Below the pieces are notes generated by a model that saw nothing but the letters and a program-made list of their open reading frames with translations, was not told the origin of the DNA and searched no databases. Made by a program: the position numbers and the translations under genes. DNA of 10,647 bases from an uncultured Mycoplasmatota bacterium (GTDB lineage: Bacteria > Bacillota_I > Bacilli_A > RF39 > UBA660): the NCBI GenBank assembly GCA_900551925.1, contig URXR01000040.1, positions 1 to 10,647 of the forward strand, read 5' to 3'. Position 1 is the first letter of the stretch, and every line of letters begins with the position of its first letter. Of this stretch, positions 6,320 to 10,647 are shown piece after piece.

Positions 6320-6853
6320 CTATTTGTTTTCTTTTATTGGTGCTAGTAACATTGTCATGTTCCTGCCATCTAATTTGGCTTTTTGTTCAATTGTTGCAAT
6401 ATCCTTACAAGAGTCAGCAAATCTATTCATAACTTCTTCTCCACGGCTTGTATGTAGCATTTGTCTTCCTTTAAATCTAATACTTAATTTTATCTTGTGT
6501 CCTTTAACTAAATATTTTGAAGCATTTTTTAATTTAGTATTAAAATCTCCGATATCTATATCGGGTGAAAGACGATATTCTTTTAACTCAGCATTATTAG
6601 CTTGTTGTTTCTTTTTATTTTCTTTAGCTTTTTTAGCTTTTTCATATTTGAACTTGTTGTAGTCCATTATTTTACATACTGCGGGATTAGAATTGACATT
6701 CATCAAAACAAGATCAAGACCAGCATAATTTGCAATAGTTTGCGCGTCTTTGATTGTTTTTATTCCCATTTGCTCTCCATTTGGTCCAATTACTAGAACA
6801 TGTGATACTTTTATTTGTTCATTACATAACAAATCGTTACTTTTATTAGCTAT
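6320..6853 (-). CDS. infC: Translation initiation factor IF-3, apparent AUA start codon
   Basis: A 177-residue IF-3, which binds the 30S subunit, prevents premature 50S joining and rejects non-canonical start codons. The N-domain begins NDLLCNEQIKVSHVLVIGPNGEQMG, and a Lys-rich linker follows NPAVCKIMDYNKFKYEK. The C-domain carries EYRLSPDIDIGDFNTKLKNA and IRFKGRQMLHTSRGEEVM. No ATG, GTG or TTG sits at a sensible distance after the strong GGAGGTG (6868-6862). The codon about six bases beyond it is ATA (6853-6851), directly before Ala-Asn-Lys-Ser. The first in-frame ATG inside the gene would cut off a large part of the N-domain. An ATG at 6919 would add 22 residues through the terminator hairpin and the ribosome binding site. 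Many bacteria start infC with AUU or another rare codon so that IF-3 limits its own synthesis; AUA fits that logic. Stop is TAG. Confidence 0.95.
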   Translation of the reverse strand: MANKSNDLLCNEQIKVSHVLVIGPNGEQMGIKTIKDAQTIANYAGLDLVLMNVNSNPAVCKIMDYNKFKYEKAKKAKENKKKQQANNAELKEYRLSPDIDIGDFNTKLKNASKYLVKGHKIKLSIRFKGRQMLHTSRGEEVMNRFADSCKDIATIEQKAKLDGRNMTMLLAPIKENK

Positions 6854-6871
6854 ACTAAACACCTCCACAAA

Positions 6872-6898
6872 ATATAAAAAGAGTACGAAATGTACTCT
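6872..6898 (-). terminator. Attenuator hairpin in the infC leader
   Basis: Minus strand: AGAGTAC (6898-6892), loop ATTTC, GTACTCT (6886-6880), then TTTTATATT. It is a seven-pair intrinsic terminator placed four bases upstream of the infC GGAGGTG, so every transcript from the 7005-7033 promoter must pass it before reaching infC. Confidence 0.75.
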
Positions 6899-6951
6899 AA
6901 TCCACCATAACAAAAACATATTTATTTTTAATTGGCTTTTTACCTATAGTC

Positions 6952-6981
6952 TTATTTAACTATCAGGTGGATTTTAGACAT
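6952..6981 (-). CDS. Possible 9-residue leader peptide in the infC leader
   Basis: ATG 6981 opens a short frame, MSKIHLIVK then TAA. AAGGA lies about five bases upstream, and the predicted start of transcription is roughly 17 bases before the ATG. Its third to sixth codons are the strand AATCCACC that pairs with GGTGGATT next to the attenuator, so a ribosome on this frame would disrupt that helix. There is no enrichment for one amino acid, so classical amino-acid attenuation is not suggested. It could be a chance frame; the combination of ribosome site, promoter distance and helix position is the argument for it. Confidence 0.35.
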   Translation of the reverse strand: MSKIHLIVK

Positions 6982-7004
6982 CTCTTTCCTTTTTTACATG
7001 TTAA

Positions 7005-7033
7005 ATTATACATAAAGTATATGTTTTTGTCAA
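7005..7033 (-). promoter_or_regulatory. Strong promoter of the infC translation block
   Basis: Minus strand TTGACA (7033-7028), 17-base spacer, TATAAT (7010-7005): a full consensus match with ideal spacing. It begins 36 bases after the end of the zinc-ribbon/PASTA gene and drives the leader at 6998-6854. Confidence 0.9.
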
Positions 7034-7069
7034 GGTTTTATTACGTTTTATTGTGTTTTTATCACTCTT

Positions 7070-7948
7070 TTAGGATGTTAATTCGGAATTATCCTCTGTT
7101 TGATTATTTTCTTCATTATTATTTGGATTTTGATTAGTTGGTTGATTATCTTCGGTTGGATCAGATTCTTCGGTGTCATCGCTACTGGTATTTCTAGCTA
7201 CTTCTAAAGTTACTTTATCATCTTCTTTTATTATTTCTCCAGCTTTAGGACTTTGAGAAATAACTACATTATTTTCATAATCAGTAGTATCAGTATAAGT
7301 TATTTCATATTCAACATCATTACTTTCTAAAGTGCTAATGGCTATACTTATGTCTTGTCCTTCAAAATCCTCTAAGGTATAGGTTTTTTCGTATACTCCC
7401 ACAGTGACTTTAACTGTGGTATTTTCACGAACTTTTTTACCTGGTTTTTTATTTTGATCTATAACAATACCATCTTGCTCTGGATTATCTACTACTTCTT
7501 CAACTTTTGAGATTTTTAAATCTTTTTGGACTAAAGTAATAGCAGCTTCTTCATAAGTCATATTTATTAAATCTGGTACTTCTATTTGAAGAGATTTGTA
7601 ATAATAATATCCTCCGATTAGTAAACCTCCGATCAAAGTAAAGACTAGTAAGAATAAAATAAACATTAGAAGTTTTTGACCAAAAGTCATGCCTTTTTCG
7701 GATTTTGGATTACGACTTTTTGAGGGTTTCTCTTTTTTTACTTTGGTTTTGTTTTTGTGTTTAGTTTTATTGTTATTTTTATGTTTAGTTTTATTTTTCT
7801 TTTTATCTTTTTTGCTATCTTTGTCATTTTTATCATTTTCAGACTTTTTGTCTTCATCAGTTAAGTCATTTTCTTTAAGAAGAAAGCCACAATGTTTACA
7901 AAAGATAGCATCTTCCTCATTTAATGCTCCACATTTAGGGCAATACAT
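7070..7948 (-). CDS. Zinc-ribbon, single-pass membrane protein with two PASTA repeats
   Basis: A 292-residue protein with four parts. Residues 1-24 are a zinc ribbon with CxxC pairs C3/C6 and C17/C20. Residues ~30-85 are a Lys/Asn/Asp-rich linker including a doubled KTKHKN segment. Residues ~92-114 are one hydrophobic span (LLMFILFLLVFTLIGGLL) followed by GGYYYYK. Then come two PASTA-like repeats, ~121-186 (EVPDLINMTYEEAAITLVQKD, QNKKPGKKVRENTTVKVTVG) and ~187-252 (LEDFEGQDISIAISTLES, ISQSPKAGEIIKEDDKVTLEV), and a Ser/Asn/Glu/Thr-rich tail. The topology should be zinc ribbon inside and PASTA outside, with Lys-rich residues on the cytosolic flank. PASTA repeats bind peptidoglycan in PrkC-type kinases and penicillin-binding proteins, but no kinase or transpeptidase domain is present. 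AGGTGG precedes ATG 7948. Cell-wall sensing is inference. Confidence 0.88.
   Translation of the reverse strand: MYCPKCGALNEEDAIFCKHCGFLLKENDLTDEDKKSENDKNDKDSKKDKKKNKTKHKNNNKTKHKNKTKVKKEKPSKSRNPKSEKGMTFGQKLLMFILFLLVFTLIGGLLIGGYYYYKSLQIEVPDLINMTYEEAAITLVQKDLKISKVEEVVDNPEQDGIVIDQNKKPGKKVRENTTVKVTVGVYEKTYTLEDFEGQDISIAISTLESNDVEYEITYTDTTDYENNVVISQSPKAGEIIKEDDKVTLEVARNTSSDDTEESDPTEDNQPTNQNPNNNEENNQTEDNSELTS
7758..7795. repeat. 24-base tandem repeat inside the linker of the PASTA protein gene
   Basis: The 14-base string TGTTTAGTTTTATT occurs at 7758-7771 and again at 7782-7795, a period of 24 bases (eight codons). It encodes the repeated Asn-Lys-Thr-Lys-His-Lys segment of the charged linker, so it looks like in-frame slippage growth of a disordered region. 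Confidence 0.7.
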
Positions 7949-7974
7949 TTTACCACCTTCTTTTTCTATTAAAT

Positions 7975-8002
7975 ATTATATAATATTTTAGATTTTTAGC
8001 AA
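7975..8002 (-). promoter_or_regulatory. Probable promoter of the zinc-ribbon/PASTA gene
   Basis: Minus strand TTGCTA (8002-7997), 16-base spacer, TATAAT (7980-7975), about 26 bases before ATG 7948. The -10 is perfect and the -35 moderate. A terminator lies just upstream at 8064-8097, so the gene needs its own promoter. Confidence 0.55.
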
Positions 8003-8063
8003 AATACTTGTTATTAATTTTCATAATTTACTAACAAAAAGTACACTTATTTTTCATATTTAT

Positions 8064-8097
8064 AAAAAAAGAAGAGCACCTATTTAACAAGGTACCC
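8064..8097 (-). terminator. Rho-independent terminator downstream of the merR remnant
   Basis: Minus strand GGGTACCT (8097-8090), eight-base loop, AGGTGCTC (8081-8074), then TTCTTTTTTT. All eight positions pair if two G-U wobbles are allowed. It lies 85 bases beyond the merR stop. Confidence 0.7.
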
Positions 8098-8106
8098 TTA
8101 TTTATA

Positions 8107-8131
8107 TGGAAAATGAACTAATCATCTTCCA
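8107..8131. repeat. Imperfect inverted repeat between merR and its terminator
   Basis: TGGAAAATGA (8107-8116) and TCATCTTCCA (8122-8131) pair at nine of ten positions around a five-base loop, with weaker pairing continuing outward. No T-run follows closely on the minus strand, so it is not a standard terminator. It may be an operator or an mRNA 3' structure. Confidence 0.45.
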
Positions 8132-8138
8132 TTTATAT

Positions 8139-8147
8139 TGTGGATAA
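8139..8147 (-). other. Single perfect DnaA-box sequence
   Basis: Minus-strand TTATCCACA equals the DnaA box consensus TTATNCACA. It stands alone, with no cluster, AT-rich unwinding array, dnaA or dnaN nearby, so it is not evidence of an origin. It may be chance or a minor DnaA-titrating site. Confidence 0.4.
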
Positions 8148-8181
8148 GTTTTTTATTTTTATTCATTTTTTTATTTTTTTA

Positions 8182-8622
8182 TTAACTATGACTTTTTTCG
8201 TATAACTCTCTTACTTCTTTAGGCATATCTTCAGGTTTCATATTTTTTATTTGCTCTTCAGATCCTGTTTTTATGGCCTCTTCATAATACCAACATTTAA
8301 AATTAACCATATCTAAAGATTGTTCTAGGTCTTTTATTTCTTTTTGTAATACTTTTTTTTGTTTTAAAAACATATCTTGTCTTATTTTTAAAGTTTCATT
8401 ACCAAGTAAGCACCACTTCATAAACTCTTTTATATCTTTTATTTGCATACCTGCTTTTTTTTAACATTCAATTACTCTTAATGATTCTAAAGATTGTTTG
8501 GTGAATTTTCTAATTCCAGAATCATTTTTTTCAAGTCCTAGTAATAATCCTTCTTTATCATAATATCTTAATGTTGATATTGGAATATCAAACATCTTGG
8601 AAACTTCTCCTATTGTGTACAT
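8182..8622 (-). pseudogene. MerR-family regulator broken by an in-frame TAA
   Basis: Read through one stop, the frame gives a 146-codon MerR-type activator. The N-terminal helix-turn-helix and wing are intact (MYTIGEVSKMFDIPISTLRY, YDKEGLL, GIRKFT, LRVIEC). The dimerisation helix and C-terminal part are also intact (KKAGMQIKDIKEF, WCLLGNETLKIRQDM, KCWYYEEAIKTG). Codon 54, where relatives have Leu in ECLKKAGM, is TAA (8463-8461), consistent with one T-to-A change. The reading frame is the same on both sides, so it is not an indel. Cys53 corresponds to the reactive Cys of AdhR/NmlR-type aldehyde-responsive regulators. The start at 8622 has GGAGGT five bases upstream; an ATG at 8649 has none. 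A DNA-binding stub of 53 residues could still be made. Restart at ATG 8448 is unlikely, since AGG is too close. A sequencing or assembly error is possible. Confidence 0.78.
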
Positions 8623-8651
8623 CTTATACCTCCATATTTTTAAAAACACAC

Positions 8652-8682
8652 TTGACCTAAAGTTAGGTTTAGTTGTTAAAAC
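8652..8682 (+). promoter_or_regulatory. MerR-type operator/promoter facing away from merR
   Basis: On the plus strand TTGACC (8652-8657) and TAAAAC (8677-8682) are 19 bases apart, the over-long spacer typical of MerR-activated promoters. The spacer holds an imperfect 20-base dyad (8655-8674, ACCTAAAGTTAGGTTTAGTT), with arms matching at seven of ten positions and an inner perfect palindrome ACCTAA-AG-TTAGGT. It sits about 30 bases from the merR start, as for a divergent target, but no gene follows on the plus strand before the terminator at 8773. Confidence 0.6.
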
Positions 8683-8772
8683 GATATTAACATATTAAAA
8701 AATAAGTGTCAAATTACTCATTAGCATAATATATGGTAGCGCAAGTTATTTTAAAATGAAATTTATAATATT

Positions 8773-8799
8773 AAAAGGACCCTGATATGTCCTTTTTTA
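8773..8799. terminator. Terminator between the MerR-type promoter and tRNA-Thr, probably bidirectional
   Basis: AAAAGGAC (8773-8780), loop of eight, GTCCTTTT (8789-8796). In the plus direction it is followed by a good T-run (six T then ATTG). In the minus direction it has four T then AATATT. It can end the tRNA-Thr transcript (minus) and any transcript from the 8652 promoter (plus). The better tail faces the plus transcript. Confidence 0.65.
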
Positions 8800-8821
8800 T
8801 TGTTAAAATAGATTTTTTAAA

Positions 8822-8895
8822 TGGTGCCGAATACTTGAATTGAACAAGTCTCTGATGCTTACCATGCATCTGTTTTACCACTAAACTAATCCGGC
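8822..8895 (-). tRNA. tRNA-Thr (anticodon GGT), CCA encoded
   Basis: A complete 74-base cloverleaf. The acceptor stem is GCCGGAT with ATTCGGC (one G-U). The D-arm is GTTT / AAAC with AGTGGTA in the loop. The anticodon stem is GATGC / GCATC with the seven-base loop ATGGTAA, giving anticodon GGT (Thr). The variable loop has four bases, and the T-arm is ACTTG / CAAGT with loop TTCAATT. Discriminator A is followed by genomic CCA. It reads codons ACC and ACU. It stands alone, with its own promoter and a hairpin downstream. Confidence 0.97.
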
Positions 8896-8937
8896 ATATT
8901 TATGATTTTTATTAAAATATATTAAACTGACATATTT

Positions 8938-8966
8938 AATATACATGATTTTGGTATTATTTTCAA
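8938..8966 (-). promoter_or_regulatory. Promoter of tRNA-Thr
   Basis: Minus strand TTGAAA (8966-8961), 17-base spacer, TATATT (8943-8938), giving a start near 8931 and a short 5' extension before the mature tRNA end at 8895. The rest of the gene-free stretch 8967-9087 holds only a short AT-rich hairpin (AATAAGA 9024-9030 / TCTTATT 9036-9042) and no convincing gene. Confidence 0.65.
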
Positions 8967-9087
8967 CTGTTTTATTAAATTTAGTGGAATGGTTCTAATT
9001 TTTAAATAGAAGATAAAAATACAAATAAGAGTATTTCTTATTCTATTTTAGTGCTAATTCTCTTACTTTTAACCGTTATTAACAAGA

Positions 9088-9134
9088 TTAAAAAATAGAG
9101 TCTCATCCTGCGATAATTTAGGAGGCTCTATTTT
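9088..9134 (-). terminator. Rho-independent terminator of the transporter gene
   Basis: Minus strand AAAATAGAG (9134-9126) pairs with CTCTATTTT (9100-9092). Four more pairs including a G-U extend the stem inward, and TTTTTTAATC follows. It begins 17 bases after the transporter stop codon. Confidence 0.8.
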
Positions 9135-9150
9135 ATTGACTGCTTTGTTT

Positions 9151-10374
9151 TTAATCTGCTTTATTTTGATTATTTAATAAACTTAATAACTTTAAAACGA
9201 TAAATATATATAATATTATAAAAAGCAAAAATACTAAATATAAATGAATTAATTCATATCTAACCAAAATCATAGTTGCAAGTAAACTTAGTATAAACAC
9301 CACCAATCTTCTCGTAAACTGAAAATATAATATTGCTTTTTCTTTATCTTCTTTCTTAGTATTTTTAAGAAGTATATCACTTAATAGATTTTCTGTTGGA
9401 TCTCTTAATGCCAATAAAATAATAAAACCAACTGCCATTATAATAGAACTATACATAGGTGGAAAAAATATTTTCCCAACAACAAATAATAAAACTGAAA
9501 CTAATAATCCATAATAAATTATATATAATGTTTTATTTTTAAATTTATCATATATTTTTCCAAATACTATATTTAATGTTAACCTTGATACTCGAGATAA
9601 AAACAAAATAATTGACATTGCTAAAACTACGTTATTTGGTTCTAAAAAATCTTCTAATTCATATTGTATAAATAATTTATCATTTGTTTGACAAACAGCA
9701 AGAGTTCCATATATCAAGCCATAAACAAGTATAGTTATAATCATAATTTTATTAAAATTAAATTTATTTTTTTTCTTTGATTTTAATTCTCTATTTTCAA
9801 AATTAACCTCATATATATAATGTGATAATATAAAGTTATTGAAACAAATCAATATACATATAAACATTGGCAAATATGGACTAATATTAAACAAAAATCC
9901 CGCGATTAAAGTTGCAATCATTGTTACAATTGAATATATTGTAGTTGCCTTAGTTTTAATTTTTATAAAATCATTTTCTCTATTTTGATATATTAAATTA
10001 TTATTTAAAACCACTTGATCAACGCACTTAAAAACGAAACCAACTTCATACAAAATTTCCGCTAAAACAAAAAAGATTAAATCAGTAGAAAAAGCAAATA
10101 ATATTGCAGAAATTAATAATAATAAAGTTCCTAGTCTTATTGAATATAAGTTTCCTATTTTATTTATTATCTTATGTGATAATAAATAAAATACCAGTGC
10201 TACTAAAACACCTATTGTTGTTATAAAATTAATTTCTGAAGAAGTTAATCCCTTAACGTTTGTTAAAAACAATATATTAATGGCAATGAAAAAAATCAAG
10301 TCTGATGAAAGTCCATAAAAAATTGGATAAATTTTATTACTAAGTTTGATGCGTTTATCTTTTAAATTATCCAT
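9151..10374 (-). CDS. MFS-type membrane transporter, substrate unknown
   Basis: A 407-residue integral membrane protein with about 12 hydrophobic segments arranged as two six-helix halves around a Lys-rich cytoplasmic loop (~195-209). The 8-9 loop GKIYDKFKNK (~272-281) fits MFS motif A (GxxxDRxGR-like), and the 2-3 loop (HKIINKIGNLYSIR, ~67-80) is a degenerate copy. RDPTENLLSD (~324-333) in the second half is charged and may face the pore. The C-terminus is short and polar. GAAGG lies about ten bases before ATG 10374, a modest ribosome site. The gene is a single-gene unit with its own terminator. Nothing next to it names a substrate. Such proteins include multidrug and sugar exporters, but the sequence does not allow a choice. 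Confidence 0.85.
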   Translation of the reverse strand: MDNLKDKRIKLSNKIYPIFYGLSSDLIFFIAINILFLTNVKGLTSSEINFITTIGVLVALVFYLLSHKIINKIGNLYSIRLGTLLLLISAILFAFSTDLIFFVLAEILYEVGFVFKCVDQVVLNNNLIYQNRENDFIKIKTKATTIYSIVTMIATLIAGFLFNISPYLPMFICILICFNNFILSHYIYEVNFENRELKSKKKNKFNFNKIMIITILVYGLIYGTLAVCQTNDKLFIQYELEDFLEPNNVVLAMSIILFLSRVSRLTLNIVFGKIYDKFKNKTLYIIYYGLLVSVLLFVVGKIFFPPMYSSIIMAVGFIILLALRDPTENLLSDILLKNTKKEDKEKAILYFQFTRRLVVFILSLLATMILVRYELIHLYLVFLLFIILYIFIVLKLLSLLNNQNKAD

Positions 10375-10647
10375 ATAATATACCTTCTTTACTATTAATT
10401 ACTTTTCGTAATAAATTTTTTCTATCTATATTTTATCTAAGCATTTATAAAATTAAAAATAATTATTTTCATACTACCATCTTATTTTTCTAGAATTTAT
10501 ACACTAACCGAAATTAACTATTATCTTCATTAGGGCAAGTTATAGTTATTATATCATAATTCATTTAGAATTTACAATCATACTAACTTTTAGATAGTGT
10601 AAAATTATTTGGGGAAGATAAAAAAAGAAAGACCAATGTTATAATAA
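10375..10647 (-). other. Gene-free leader region with an extended -10 promoter
   Basis: No gene is visible here. Minus strand TTGTAA (10577-10572), 18-base spacer, TATAAT (10553-10548), with TGA directly before the -10 (extended -10), would start transcription near 10541. If it drives the transporter, the leader is about 165 bases. At the far right, minus-strand AACATTGGTCTTTCTTTTTTT (about 10640-10620) looks like the 3' arm and T-tail of a terminator whose 5' arm lies beyond the window, perhaps ending the upstream gene. Confidence 0.5.

Larger units (their letters stand above)
6854..6998 (-). promoter_or_regulatory. infC-rpmI-rplT leader with attenuator (candidate L20-type leader)
   Basis: About 145 bases separate the predicted transcription start from infC. 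The leader ends in an intrinsic terminator (6872-6898) just before the infC ribosome binding site. It also contains a long-range helix: AATCCACC (6973-6966) can pair with GGTGGATT (6906-6899), directly next to the terminator stem. In Bacillota, leaders in this position bind L20 and cause early termination when L20 is in excess. Position, hairpin and pairing are seen; L20 control is inferred from family knowledge. Confidence 0.65.

Noticed and set aside
6854..6919. Starting IF-3 at ATG 6919 with 22 extra residues (MFLLWWIRVHF...)
   Set aside because: That stretch is the attenuator hairpin, its T-tail and the ribosome site; the ATG has no ribosome site and the added residues do not resemble any IF-3.
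1725..7991. Plus-strand open frames opposite the translation genes, rich in Phe, Leu and Ser
   Set aside because: They are antisense to well-identified conserved genes, lack ribosome sites, and their composition is what an AT-rich, purine-loaded opposite strand produces.
8139..8147. Replication origin
   Set aside because: Only one DnaA box; no cluster, no dnaA/dnaN, no AT-unwinding array, and no change in gene orientation here.
8105..8147. Short plus-strand ORF MENELIIFHLYCG
   Set aside because: 13 codons, no ribosome site or promoter, and it overlaps an inverted repeat that explains the sequence.
8455..8463. Programmed frameshift at the A8 run in merR
   Set aside because: Both halves are in the same frame, so a shift would not restore the protein; the defect is an in-frame stop.
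1..10647. Mycoplasma-type code (TGA read as Trp)
   Set aside because: All family-conserved proteins reach normal length with TGG for Trp, and no TGA occurs in frame at a conserved Trp. The merR break is TAA, which that code would not rescue.
1..10647. CRISPR array, insertion sequence, prophage or integrase
   Set aside because: No spaced direct repeats, transposase, integrase, terminal inverted repeats or target duplications are visible.

Overview
The window is very AT-rich and almost all genes lie on the minus strand. It looks like a chromosomal segment of a low-GC Bacillota / Mollicutes-like (RF39-type) bacterium. The reasons are the Firmicutes-style infC-rpmI-rplT cluster with a leader attenuator, strong GGAGG-type ribosome binding sites, consensus TTGACA/TATAAT promoters and a Bacillus-type SOS box. 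Conserved Trp positions use TGG and no gene reads through TGA, so the standard bacterial code is used, not the Mycoplasma code. The lineage assignment is inference.

Layout in the direction of transcription, from high to low coordinates. At the right end is a gene-free leader with one good promoter, then a 12-helix MFS-type transporter (9151-10374) closed by a terminator. Next come tRNA-Thr(GGT) with its own promoter, and a decayed MerR regulator (8182-8622) split by an in-frame TAA. A MerR-type operator/promoter points away from merR into a gene-less stretch. A zinc-ribbon/transmembrane/PASTA protein (7070-7948) follows.

The core of the window is a translation block. It has a consensus promoter, a regulated leader with a possible 9-codon leader peptide and an attenuator hairpin, infC with an apparent AUA start, rpmI, rplT, rpsB and tsf, and it ends in a hairpin overlapping the tsf stop codon. 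Behind it sit two paralogous small HAD-fold genes where pyrH is usually found, then frr, then a SOS-controlled Y-family DNA polymerase, and an unrecognised gene running off the left edge with its own promoter.

The block supplies initiation (IF-3), large and small ribosomal subunit proteins (L35, L20, S2), elongation (EF-Ts) and recycling (RRF) functions. The most unusual feature is that S2 and L20 carry the same kind of C-terminal add-on: a Lys/Glu/Ala-rich linker followed by a closely similar ~35-residue Rho-N/SAP-like (helix-extended-helix) motif. Other points of note are the AUA-started infC behind its leader, the HAD paralogue that has lost its second catalytic Asp, and the broken MerR unit with an orphan operator.
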